Shown: piece after piece, positions 38,236 through 46,659 of the stretch | How the letters are laid out: every line of letters begins with the position of its first letter | Numbering within the stretch: position 1 is the first letter of the stretch | Assembly (NCBI RefSeq): GCF_029945805.1 | Contig: NZ_JAQSDH010000001.1 | Location: 1 to 64,000 of the forward strand | Length of the DNA stretch: 64,000 nucleotides | Direction: 5' to 3' | Source: Flavobacterium sp. | GTDB taxonomy: Bacteria > Bacteroidota > Bacteroidia > Flavobacteriales > Flavobacteriaceae | The notes under the pieces: model-generated | The model's input: only the letters and a program-made list of their open reading frames with translations | Told to the model about the DNA's origin: nothing | Databases searched by the model: none | Made by a program: the position numbers and the translations under genes

Positions 38236-40293
38236 ATGAAAAAAATTACTTTAATTATCACATTGCTCTTTATGGTGCAAGTATCTATTGCACAGAATTC
38301 TTGTACGGGTGCTCAGGTACTATCCGGCCCCGGAATTTACACGGTAGGTGTCATTAATGGAACTGTACCAACACTTATTTGTGCTGACAATGGCGCTAAT
38401 ACGCAACCTAATCCTGCTGGAGAATGGTTTATTTACACCCCAACAGCAAATCATACTGTGACGGTAAGTACTGATATCGCTGCAAACACTCCAAGAAAAG
38501 ATACACGTGTTCATATTTACATAGGAACATGTGCTGCTTTAACTTGTTTAACGGGTAATGATGACGGAGGTTCCGATTTTTCATCAGTAGCATCTTTCAA
38601 TGTTACTGCAGGAACTTCTTATATAATTGCTTTTGATAATATGTGGTTAAATACGGTACAAAATACGGGATTCAGTTTCCAATTAACAGAAAGTGCCGTT
38701 GTGGTTCCGCCTGTAATTCCAATTACGTATAACGTCCAGACTATAGCTACTGTCAACAGTTCATACAATTTATGTGTTACCGACATGAATGGTGACCGTA
38801 TTGATGATATCGCTGGTGTTAGTGCTAATAACCTTAGAGTACATCAACAAGGCGCTGGCGGTACATTTACCATTACCGATTATCCTGTTGCAGGGACAAG
38901 TTTCATGCCTGGATGGAGTCTTGCCGGAGGTGATTTCAATAAAGATGGAAAAACCGATTTAATTTTAGGAAGCGGTCAAGGGCTTTCTGTATGGAAATCT
39001 GTTGGCACAGGGTATACAAGCATAACCCCCGGAGATTATATTTTCTGCCAAAGAACAAATTTTGCCGATTTAAATAACGACGGTAATCTTGATATTTTCT
39101 CTTGTCACGATATCGCTCCAAACTGCTATTACTTGAATGGTGGCGGGGCAACGAACCCTTTGACCTTTTATCAATCTAATGTAACCCCTGGTGCTATGAA
39201 ACTTGGTATTGGTGGAGGAAATTATGCCACTTTATTTACTGATTTTGACAACGATGGCGATACAGATGTTTTCATTTCGAAATGTTCAGGACCTCCGTGT
39301 GAACTGCATAGAAATGATGGAAACGGCGTTTATACCGATATTTCAGCACTAGCTCAAATTAACGTTACTCCAATCCAAACATGGTCATCTGCTATTGGTG
39401 ATTTTGACAATGATGGCGATATGGACATCATTATCACGGCAAGTTCTGGATCACATAAGTACTTTAGAAATAACCTCGATACAACAAACAGCACCGAAGA
39501 AGCGTTTACCAATATCACTGTTGGTTCAGGATGGGACACTAATACTTCTACAAACATTGACAATGTAACTTATGATTTTGATAATGATGGATTTCTTGAC
39601 GTATTAGGCGGTGGAAACAAAATTATGTTCAACCAACACAACAGTACTTTTGCATCTGTAGCTTATTCTGGAATTTCAATTGGCGCGGTTGGTGATTTAA
39701 ATAGTGATGGTTTCCTTGATATTTTGAATGGAAACACCGTTCGCTATGCAGTTCCAAACACCAATAAATGGCTAAAAGTTGGACTACAAGGAACTCAAAG
39801 TAACATCAACGGAATTGGCGCTCGTATTGAAATTTACGGTGCTTGGGGCAAGCAAATTAGAGATATCAGAAGTGGTGAAGGATTTAAATATATGAGTTCT
39901 TTAAATGCTCATTTTGGAATTGGACAAGCAACTACAATCGACCAAGTAATTGTAAGATGGCCTTCTGGAATTATTGATACTTATACTAATGTAACACCTA
40001 ATCAAATGCTATTGGTGGTTGAAGGTGCTACATTAGCTGTAAACTCATTCAATAACGGAGCGTTCGCTTTATATCCAAATCCGGTTAAAGATGTTATAAA
40101 CATTCAATTGGATACTAATTTAAATGTTACTCTTAAATCCGCTTTGGTGTATGACTTAACCGGTAAAGTAGTGCTATCTGTAGACGATTTAACACAACCG
40201 ATCAATGTTGAAAAACTAGCCACAGGAACTTACGTTTTATCAATCTCTGATGAAAATAATAAAAGTTACTCTCAAAAATTCATCAAGCAATAG
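38236..40293 (+). CDS. T9SS-exported FG-GAP/ASPIC-UnbV protein, copy 2
   Basis: 685 aa with the same order as copy 1: signal peptide, PPC-like domain (EWFIYTPTANHTVTV..IGTCAALTCL), FG-GAP/VCBS repeats (DFNKDGKTDLILG, DFDNDGDTDVFISKC, DFDNDGDMDIII, DFDNDGFLDVLGG), ASPIC/UnbV (NINGIGARIEIYGAWG) and a nearly identical T9SS tail (LYPNPVKDVINIQL.., NVTLKSALVYDLTGKVVLS). The sorting tail is more conserved between the copies than the propeller, as if the propellers had diverged to fit different partners. A strong terminator follows. Confidence 0.88.
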   Translation: MKKITLIITLLFMVQVSIAQNSCTGAQVLSGPGIYTVGVINGTVPTLICADNGANTQPNPAGEWFIYTPTANHTVTVSTDIAANTPRKDTRVHIYIGTCAALTCLTGNDDGGSDFSSVASFNVTAGTSYIIAFDNMWLNTVQNTGFSFQLTESAVVVPPVIPITYNVQTIATVNSSYNLCVTDMNGDRIDDIAGVSANNLRVHQQGAGGTFTITDYPVAGTSFMPGWSLAGGDFNKDGKTDLILGSGQGLSVWKSVGTGYTSITPGDYIFCQRTNFADLNNDGNLDIFSCHDIAPNCYYLNGGGATNPLTFYQSNVTPGAMKLGIGGGNYATLFTDFDNDGDTDVFISKCSGPPCELHRNDGNGVYTDISALAQINVTPIQTWSSAIGDFDNDGDMDIIITASSGSHKYFRNNLDTTNSTEEAFTNITVGSGWDTNTSTNIDNVTYDFDNDGFLDVLGGGNKIMFNQHNSTFASVAYSGISIGAVGDLNSDGFLDILNGNTVRYAVPNTNKWLKVGLQGTQSNINGIGARIEIYGAWGKQIRDIRSGEGFKYMSSLNAHFGIGQATTIDQVIVRWPSGIIDTYTNVTPNQMLLVVEGATLAVNSFNNGAFALYPNPVKDVINIQLDTNLNVTLKSALVYDLTGKVVLSVDDLTQPINVEKLATGTYVLSISDENNKSYSQKFIKQ

Positions 40294-40307
40294 CAATTTA
40301 AACTACT

Positions 40308-40350
40308 AAAAAAAGCGTCCCGATTTTAATTGAATCGGGACGCTTTTTTT
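40308..40350 (+). terminator. Strong terminator, second cytochrome/UnbV module
   Basis: Perfect 18-base stem AAAAAAAGCGTCCCGATT and its complement, seven-base loop; can work in both directions. Confidence 0.9.
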
Positions 40351-40396
40351 ATATTATTTCGATTCTAGAAAAACTTAAGAGAAAATCTTCAATAAA

Positions 40397-40625
40397 TTAA
40401 ATTTCCGCTATAGCAGTTGATTCAATCTCTTTTAGCAACCGTTCCTGTGCAATTAATCCAGCAGGTAATTGGAGTACTGCAGTATTTTATGTTTGTGTTT
40501 TATTGCTTGGCCCTACAGTGATTCATTTGAATTTCATGCAAAAATTATTATAGCCGGTCAATCTTCCTTTCAAAGCTAGTACATTCTGAAGCTTGGGATG
40601 GGCATTTACACAATTTGTAGACCTA
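40397..40625 (-). pseudogene. Decayed remnant, possibly RidA (YjgF) family
   Basis: Minus-strand reading gives a tail LQLPAGLIAQERLLKEIESTAIAEI then stop, preceded in the same frame (with two internal stops) by NVLALKGRLTGYNNF and ITVGPSNKTQT. The order resembles the C-terminal half of RidA proteins (LTDYNDF.., P.RTT..V..LPAG..VEIE.IA). Stops at about 40487 and 40523 mean it cannot encode a protein. The N-terminal half is not recognisable. The assignment is by eye and tentative. Confidence 0.4.
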
Positions 40626-41076
40626 GCCGATATTTTCTATCGATGGAAATTATCTTATTTTGCATGTCGCTGTTGGCAATTTTAACTTATAACTTACTAG
40701 TCTTGTTTAAGCATTTGGTATTTGCCGATTACTCGTCAACTCGAAACAGTGTATAAATAGCATTAACAGAAATGGACTATGAAACGGTTTCGGTTCCAAT
40801 GTCAAGATGCCCTTATTAAAAAATGTAAAACCAAAAAAAACTACAACCAAAATACAAACTAGCATAATAATTATTTTTTTTCTAATAAAAAATCCAGATT
40901 TATTACAAATTTAATTACTAATCGATACATCAGATTTTTTACTAACTTTAATATATATTCTAAAATCAAGGCAAATCTGGAATGATGCCATTGGGTAGAG
41001 CTAGATTACCACAAATAACAATCGATAAAATTTCTCAATGGACTCAAAATGGACAGCCTCAATAAAACTACTAATT
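40626..41076. other. Intergenic, no gene seen
   Basis: AT-rich stretch with frequent stops in all frames and no promoter box exact enough to name. It may contain the decayed 5' part of the putative RidA remnant or unrelated debris. Confidence 0.4.
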
Positions 41077-41616
41077 ATGAAAACTAAAATACTAAGTCTT
41101 TTTATCCTAGTAGGTTTAAATGGTTTTGCACAAAAAAAGATGCTTACCAAAACCGGAAGATTAACTTTTGAAGCTTCTGTTCCTGCTTTTGAAGAAATCA
41201 AAGCAAAAAACGAATCGGTTACTTGCATAATGAATCCTGCAACGGGCGAAATTGCAAGTTTAGCACTGATTAAAAGTTTCCGGTTTAAAGTGGCCTTGAT
41301 GGAAGAACATTTCAATGAAAATTACATGGAAAGCGATTCGTATCCTAAAGCCACGTTTAAAGGTAAAATTGACAACTTTGATCTGTCAAAATTGACAGCA
41401 ATTGCAAAAGAATATAGTATCAGAGGGAAAATGGAAATTCATGGAAAAATCAAAGACATTACCATTACAGCCAAAATAAAGAAATCTGATAATTCCATCG
41501 ACATTATTTCGGATTTCTTTATAAGTACTGACGACTTTGGTATTGAAATTCCAAGTGTCGTGAGCAACAAAGTTTCTAAAAAAGTAGCCGTAAAACTCGA
41601 TGTTAGTTTACGATAA
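41077..41616 (+). CDS. YceI-like secreted protein
   Basis: 179 aa from ATG 41077, which begins a clear signal peptide (MKTKILSLFILVGLNGFAQ); 13 upstream in-frame residues are ignored. The body is a YceI-type lipocalin-like beta barrel: GRLTFEASVPAFEEIKAKN, a central HFNENYMESDSYPKATFKGKI and a final IPSVVSNKVSKKVAVKLDVSL. YceI proteins bind isoprenoid lipids, but the ligand here is not known. The gene lies after the putative remnant and is convergent with the potassium channel. Confidence 0.85.
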   Translation: MKTKILSLFILVGLNGFAQKKMLTKTGRLTFEASVPAFEEIKAKNESVTCIMNPATGEIASLALIKSFRFKVALMEEHFNENYMESDSYPKATFKGKIDNFDLSKLTAIAKEYSIRGKMEIHGKIKDITITAKIKKSDNSIDIISDFFISTDDFGIEIPSVVSNKVSKKVAVKLDVSLR

Positions 41617-41639
41617 AGAAACGCAGGCTGTAAAGAAAT

Positions 41640-42596
41640 TTACAAACTAACTTTTTCAAAGTAATTTAATTTATCAATATGAAGTATCGTTTTATTCTGA
41701 TTATCACTTCTTGAAAACATAGGAGAAAATTTGGCGCCAAAAATAATTTCATCGAATGAATAAGACGAACGCCTTACAACAGTTGTACTAAACATATCAT
41801 CAAAAACTTTTAAAAATACTAATATTTCGCCATCTGTGGAAGCATAATCTTCTCTTGAAAGGTTATATAATGGACTACTTTCAGTTATGGGATGAACTAA
41901 TGTCCAACTCAAATTCAGGGCATTTATTCTTGCTAATTCTAAATCAAGCGTATAGAATCTATTAGTTAAAATTCCTTTCTCTTCAATTTGTATTCCCAGC
42001 GTTACTGTTGCTTCTGCATCGGTTAAGTTGGTGTTTTTAAAGGGTGCCAACCGCAACATTAAGGCAGTTCCTTCTTTATAAGGGGCAATCAAAGCATTTT
42101 CTGAAAACTTAATGTGCGCTTTAGGCTTACTGAATCTTCCGTAAAATAAACCTGTTGCAATCGCAAAACTCAACAATCCAAACAAGGCCTCAACAGAAGC
42201 TATAAAACTAGTAGCAAATCCGGTTGGGCTTATGTGACCATAACCAACTGTCGTAAAAGTTTGAACACTAAAAAAAAATGCTTGGCCAAATTTATCAAGT
42301 GCAGTGACTGCGGTAATTCCGTTTAAATGTTCGACGCCTATTCCGCAATACAATCCTGCAAAAATAAAATTGACGAAGAAATAAAATACAACAATAATCA
42401 AAAAGAATTTCCACCGCGGAATATTCACCATTGTATGATACCAGCTGATTCCTTCAAAAAAACCTACACCCGATTTTTTGACATTTGCATTCCCATTCTT
42501 AGCAACAAAACGGCCGCCGTAGGAGGAAGCATTAGTTCCGAAACCTGTATTCGAATCCGATTTTGCTTTGCTATTTATTTTTTTTAAGAACTTCAT
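41640..42596 (-). CDS. Inward-rectifier type potassium channel (KirBac-like)
   Basis: 318 aa. TM1 at about 63-83, pore helix and selectivity filter TTVGYG (115-120), TM2 at about 131-152, then a cytoplasmic immunoglobulin-like Kir C-terminal domain (ALMLRLAPFKNTNLTDAEATV..). The slide helix region (SWYHTMVNIPRWKFF) is also that of Kir channels. Forms tetramers in the inner membrane and passes K+. First ATG at 42596; it is downstream of the GNAT gene on the same strand. Confidence 0.93.
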   Translation of the reverse strand: MKFLKKINSKAKSDSNTGFGTNASSYGGRFVAKNGNANVKKSGVGFFEGISWYHTMVNIPRWKFFLIIVVFYFFVNFIFAGLYCGIGVEHLNGITAVTALDKFGQAFFFSVQTFTTVGYGHISPTGFATSFIASVEALFGLLSFAIATGLFYGRFSKPKAHIKFSENALIAPYKEGTALMLRLAPFKNTNLTDAEATVTLGIQIEEKGILTNRFYTLDLELARINALNLSWTLVHPITESSPLYNLSREDYASTDGEILVFLKVFDDMFSTTVVRRSSYSFDEIIFGAKFSPMFSRSDNQNKTILHIDKLNYFEKVSL

Positions 42597-42609
42597 TTAC
42601 TTGGTTTAT

Positions 42610-43107
42610 TTAGATCGAAAACTTCATCACATAATCATCCATAACATAGCCTTGTCCAATATCAATAATCTCTTCGGAGGTAATTAAAAAGCCTAACTTC
42701 TTGTAAAAATGAATTGCAACATTATGTTTATTGACGTTCAAAAGTAAGGCTCCTTGCTTGTTTTGACGCGCCTCTTTAGCAATATAGTCAATTAAAAATC
42801 TGCCAATTCCTTTTCCTTGTTGGTTGGCCAGAACATATATTTTGTGGATTTTAGTTGCAACCGTTCCATTATAATTGAATTCATAAGACGCAAAACCAAC
42901 AGGAATTTTATCAGTAAACGCAAGTATAAAATGATGTCCTTTTTCATTAGCTTGTTTTTGCAATGAAGTAGTGCTATACATCATTTTCATCATATAATCC
43001 AACTGTTCCTTACTTAGTATTGCACCATAAGTAATGGGCCACACTTCTTCTGCGATAGTTCGAATATTTGCAAAATTAGAATCGGTATTTTTCTGAATTT
43101 CAATCAT
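42610..43107 (-). CDS. GNAT family N-acetyltransferase
   Basis: 165 aa from ATG 43107 (MIEIQKNTDSNF); a longer frame from 43149 would overlap the upstream gene and adds a basic, non-conserved leader. GNAT fold with the acetyl-CoA loop VLANQQGKGIGRFLIDYI and the final NKHNVAIHFYKKLGF. Acceptor unknown. Lies between the DUF1801 gene (5 bases upstream) and the potassium channel (13 bases downstream) in one minus-strand unit. Confidence 0.9.
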   Translation of the reverse strand: MIEIQKNTDSNFANIRTIAEEVWPITYGAILSKEQLDYMMKMMYSTTSLQKQANEKGHHFILAFTDKIPVGFASYEFNYNGTVATKIHKIYVLANQQGKGIGRFLIDYIAKEARQNKQGALLLNVNKHNVAIHFYKKLGFLITSEEIIDIGQGYVMDDYVMKFSI

Positions 43108-43112
43108 AAAAC

Positions 43113-43568
43113 CTACCGTTTTAAGTTTTTTTCGTACCTCTTTATCCATTCTTGCATTGTCATTTTGCTTGCCAATTCACCTAATAACTCAAACGGAATA
43201 GTGTCCATTTTTTTGAAACGAATACATCCTTTTCCCATATCTAACTTGGTTTTAACGTGTTTCGGATATTCGGCCACAAACCAATCCGAGAGACTAGTAT
43301 CAGCATAAATTCCCAAATGATGAATGGCGATAAAATTCTTCTGTGAACCCAAATTTATAAAGGGCAACGGCAGTTTTGGATTGCAATGATAACCGCTAGG
43401 ATAACTTTCATGCGGCACTACATATCCAATCATTCCGTAACTCATGACTTCTTTAAAACCTTTTGGCAGCTTATCCTTTATCACATTCCGAAGTTTAGTC
43501 ATAGCCATTTTTCGATCTTCTGGCAGTTCGGATAAATACTCTTCTGGAGTTGTAGTGTTTGATTGCAT
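43113..43568 (-). CDS. DUF1801 domain protein
   Basis: 151 aa from ATG 43568. Matches the DUF1801/YdhG-type family: an N-terminal helix with YLSELPEDRKMAM, a central KEVMSYGMIGYVVP and LPLPFINLGSQKNFIAIHHLGIY, and a conserved KGCIRFKKMDTIPFELL. Function unknown; structures show a compact fold related to frataxin-like domains. A TATTTTTG box at 43595-43588 is 20 bases before the ATG. Confidence 0.85.
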   Translation of the reverse strand: MQSNTTTPEEYLSELPEDRKMAMTKLRNVIKDKLPKGFKEVMSYGMIGYVVPHESYPSGYHCNPKLPLPFINLGSQKNFIAIHHLGIYADTSLSDWFVAEYPKHVKTKLDMGKGCIRFKKMDTIPFELLGELASKMTMQEWIKRYEKNLKR

Positions 43569-43642
43569 GGTTTTCAATTTTCTCTTTCAAAAATAGAAAT
43601 AATTTTAATAGATTTACATTTTGATTTTATATCGATACCCTT

Positions 43643-44701
43643 ATGTCCAAAAGTTCTTTAAGAAAAGACAAAACCTGCCTGAATTGTAATTACGTTGTTG
43701 AAAACAGATTCTGTCCGAATTGTGGTCAGGAAAATTCAGATACCCGAAAAACATTTCACCATTTGTTTGTTCATTTTTTTGAAGATTTGACCCATTACGA
43801 AAACGCCTTTTGGAAAACCATCAAAAATTTATTTTTAAAGCCGGCCTCACTTTCCAAAGAATATCTTTCAGGCAAGCGACTCTCCTACTTGGCTCCAGTA
43901 CGATTGTATATTTTCATCAGTTTTGTGACTTTTTTTTTCATATCAATATTTCCAATTAATGAAAATGACCTAATTAATTTAGATCAAAAGTCGACAGTAC
44001 AAGTAAAAAATAAAGAAGGAAAATTAGTTGATAGTTTGATTTCGAAAAAGAAAATAAAGGTATCGGATGTAATGGATGCGCTAGAAAAAGAACAAAAACA
44101 AAAACATCTTTCTAATGCTGAACAAAACGTCGGGTTTATGAATTTTGGTTATAAGACGGTTAAAGAATTAGATTCACTTCAAAAATATGCACCGGAAGAA
44201 GATAAATTAAGCGACTGGGAATACAACATCATAAAAAAAACATTACTTGTTAAAGCTAAATACAATCAAAAAGAAATGTGGGAGAAATTCGTTGAAGGTA
44301 CTAGGCAGAATTTGCCAAAAGCCTTGTTCTTTTATATGCCCTTGTTTGCGCTGATATTATGGCTTTTTCATGGTAAAAAACGCTGGTATTATTTTGACCA
44401 CGGGATATTTACGCTTCATTATTTTTCCTTTTTATTACTAACTGTACTATTAATTTTCTTTTTTAGAAAAACCATGAACTGTTTTGTTGATACTACCTTT
44501 ACCCTTATTTTTAGTAAAGTCGTTACCGGTATCACCTATATTTGGATGTTCTATTATTTCTTCCCAGCGCACCATCGTTTTTATGGAGAAACCCGAACCA
44601 TTTCATTACTCAAAAGTATTGCTATGCTATTCATTAATATATTTTTAATGATCCTACTTTTACTTGTATTTATGTTGTACACCTTTATAAACATCCACTA
44701 A
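43643..44701 (+). CDS. DUF3667 membrane protein, long paralogue
   Basis: 352 aa. A zinc ribbon (Cys12, Cys15, Cys24, Cys27; CLNC..CPNCGQ) is followed by FHHLFVHFFEDLTHYENAFWKTIKNLFLKPASLSKEYLSGKR, the DUF3667 signature, and four or so membrane segments in the C-terminal half. A charged soluble insert of about 130 residues (110-240) separates TM1 from the rest and is absent from the second copy at 56611. Role unknown. It precedes an M28 peptidase by six bases. Confidence 0.88.
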   Translation: MSKSSLRKDKTCLNCNYVVENRFCPNCGQENSDTRKTFHHLFVHFFEDLTHYENAFWKTIKNLFLKPASLSKEYLSGKRLSYLAPVRLYIFISFVTFFFISIFPINENDLINLDQKSTVQVKNKEGKLVDSLISKKKIKVSDVMDALEKEQKQKHLSNAEQNVGFMNFGYKTVKELDSLQKYAPEEDKLSDWEYNIIKKTLLVKAKYNQKEMWEKFVEGTRQNLPKALFFYMPLFALILWLFHGKKRWYYFDHGIFTLHYFSFLLLTVLLIFFFRKTMNCFVDTTFTLIFSKVVTGITYIWMFYYFFPAHHRFYGETRTISLLKSIAMLFINIFLMILLLLVFMLYTFINIH

Positions 44702-44707
44702 AAAATC

Positions 44708-45730
44708 ATGAAAAAAATAGTTGTTGTATTCCTTTTATCAATTGTATTTGCTAGCTGCTCTAGTAAAAAGGTTTCCACTACAGTTGTGGACACCTCTGCT
44801 TATTTCAGTACAATTTCTACTGAAAGATTGAAAAGTCATCTTACCGTAATTGCTTCCGATGAAATGGAAGGTCGCGAAACGGGTAGTGAAGGCCAGAAAA
44901 AAGCCGGTCGCTACATCATTGATTTCTACAAAAAGCAAGGCATTGGCTTCCCAAAAGGCGCCACTAGTTATTACCAATCTATTCCTGCAGTCTACTTGAA
45001 TGCCAAACGCAACGAAAACCTTTCCGATTCCGAAAATATATGGGCTTTTATAGAAGGTTCTGAAAAACCAGAAGAAATTGTTGTGGTTTCGGCTCATTAC
45101 GATCACATAGGCATCAAAGGCGGTAAAGTATTTAACGGCGCTGATGATGATGGCTCGGGAACCGTTGCTTTAATGGAAATTGCCGCCACATTTCAAAAAG
45201 CCAAAAACGAAGGACATGGTCCAAAACGCTCCATTTTAATACTCCATGTTACTGGAGAAGAACACGGTTTGCATGGCTCTCGTTTTTATGCTGAAAACCC
45301 ATTATTCCCTTTAACCAATACAGTTGCTGATGTTAATATTGACATGATTGGACGCCGGGATAAATTTCACGAGGACAGTAATAACTATGTTTATTTAATT
45401 GGTTCTGATTACCTATCAACAGATCTGTATACTATATGTGAAGACGTGAATAAAAAATACAACTTCTTAACTATAGACTATAAGTACAACGACAAAAAAG
45501 ACCCAAACCGTTATTACTATCGTTCTGACCATTACAATTTTGCTAAAAACGGCATTCCAGCAGTATTCCTATTTAACGGAACGCACGAGGACTACCACAA
45601 AGCCACAGACGAGGTTAGTAAGATTGAGTTTGACGCCTTAACTACCAGAACTAAATTTGCTTTTGCCATTGCTTGGGAAATTGCCAATAGGGCGAATCGT
45701 TTGGTTGTTGATAAAACAGATGAGAACTAA
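44708..45730 (+). CDS. M28 family zinc aminopeptidase lipoprotein
   Basis: 340 aa. Lipobox FASC (Cys17). M28 metal ligands and catalytic residues visible: HYDH (His130, Asp132), GADDDGSG (Asp147 region), GEEHG (Glu184/Glu185) and NIDMIG (Asp212), plus a final His in the SDHYNF region. Likely removes N-terminal amino acids or trims peptides in the periplasm. Short spacing to the DUF3667 gene suggests an operon. A good terminator follows at 45740. Confidence 0.93.
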   Translation: MKKIVVVFLLSIVFASCSSKKVSTTVVDTSAYFSTISTERLKSHLTVIASDEMEGRETGSEGQKKAGRYIIDFYKKQGIGFPKGATSYYQSIPAVYLNAKRNENLSDSENIWAFIEGSEKPEEIVVVSAHYDHIGIKGGKVFNGADDDGSGTVALMEIAATFQKAKNEGHGPKRSILILHVTGEEHGLHGSRFYAENPLFPLTNTVADVNIDMIGRRDKFHEDSNNYVYLIGSDYLSTDLYTICEDVNKKYNFLTIDYKYNDKKDPNRYYYRSDHYNFAKNGIPAVFLFNGTHEDYHKATDEVSKIEFDALTTRTKFAFAIAWEIANRANRLVVDKTDEN

Positions 45731-45739
45731 TACAAACAA

Positions 45740-45768
45740 AAAAAGTCCTGAAATTTTCAGGACTTTTT
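45740..45768 (+). terminator. Terminator between M28 peptidase and tRNA-His
   Basis: AAAAAGTCCTGAAA with its complement; T run after it on either strand, so it can end both the peptidase transcript and the opposing tRNA transcript. Confidence 0.85.
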
Positions 45769-45775
45769 AGTTAAG

Positions 45776-45850
45776 GGTGGCTGACCGGGTTCGAACCGGC
45801 GACCCTCGGCACCACAAACCAATACTCTAACCAGCTGAGCTACAACCACC
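45776..45850 (-). tRNA. tRNA-His (GTG)
   Basis: Minus strand: acceptor GUGGUUG pairs with CAGCCAC; D arm GCUC..GAGU; anticodon loop UUGUGGU gives GUG; T arm GCCGG-UUCGAAC-CCGGU. An extra 5' G (G-1 opposite C73) is encoded, as expected for tRNA-His. The 3' CCA is not encoded. A TATATTTG promoter box lies 14 bases upstream. Confidence 0.95.
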
Positions 45851-45864
45851 ATTTTTAACGAGTG

Positions 45865-45872
45865 CAAATATA
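45865..45872 (-). promoter_or_regulatory. -7 box for tRNA-His
   Basis: TATATTTG on the minus strand, 14 bases before the mature 5' end. Confidence 0.5.
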
Positions 45873-45911
45873 TTACAATTCTTCTCTTTTGCCAAGAAAA
45901 AAATTAAAAAG

Positions 45912-46628
45912 TTACTTTAAATCACTTAAGGTATTGACAGCCAAATATCTTTCAACTGTGAATCCTTCGGCATACTCTACACCTACCAACCGACCGAAGT
46001 CTCGAGAGCGGTAATGAATGCTTTCTAAGAAGTTTTTAGTTGCAATAGGAGTTACCGGTTCATTTGAGTTTTCGATGTAAAATTGAGAACTGTACGCCAA
46101 AATAGCCGCTTCTTTTTTATCGTCAAAACCTGTAATATCTACTACAAAATCGGGTTCAATGTTTTCCCACTGAATGTAATGATACACTACTTTTGGGCGC
46201 CAAGCTTCTTGATTTACTCCATTCAAATTAGTTTCTATGCGTCGTAATCCCGAAAGAAAACAGGCGTCTGAAACCAACTTACTTCCTTTTCCATGATCAA
46301 TATGACGATCTCGAATCGCATTGCAAAGCACGATTTCTGGCTGGTATTTGCGAATCATTTGAATAATTTTCAGCTGATGTGCTTCATCATTAACAAAGAA
46401 TCCATCACGCATATCGAGATTTTCTCTTACGGAGATTCCTAATATTTCTGAGGCTTTCGCCGATTCTGCATTTCGAATTTCAACCGAACCTCGCGTTCCC
46501 AATTCACCGCGGGTTAAATCAATAACACCAACTTTCTTTCCAAAGGAAATTTCTTTGGCAATTGTTCCGCTGCACCCTAATTCAACATCGTCCGGATGTG
46601 CGCCAAAGGCTAATATATCTAGCTTCAT
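45912..46628 (-). CDS. bshB1: Bacillithiol biosynthesis deacetylase BshB1
   Basis: 238 aa LmbE/PIG-L family deacetylase. The metal-binding AHPDDVELGC (10-19) and the HIDHGKG segment are intact; LTRGELGTRGSVEIR is the BshB1 block. It removes the acetyl group from GlcNAc-malate in bacillithiol synthesis. Other bsh genes are not in the window. A TATTTTTG box at 46655-46648 suggests its own promoter even though the menaquinone genes lie just upstream on the same strand. Confidence 0.92.
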   Translation of the reverse strand: MKLDILAFGAHPDDVELGCSGTIAKEISFGKKVGVIDLTRGELGTRGSVEIRNAESAKASEILGISVRENLDMRDGFFVNDEAHQLKIIQMIRKYQPEIVLCNAIRDRHIDHGKGSKLVSDACFLSGLRRIETNLNGVNQEAWRPKVVYHYIQWENIEPDFVVDITGFDDKKEAAILAYSSQFYIENSNEPVTPIATKNFLESIHYRSRDFGRLVGVEYAEGFTVERYLAVNTLSDLK

Positions 46629-46659
46629 TTTAGTAAAATTTAAAAGACAAAAATAGGTC

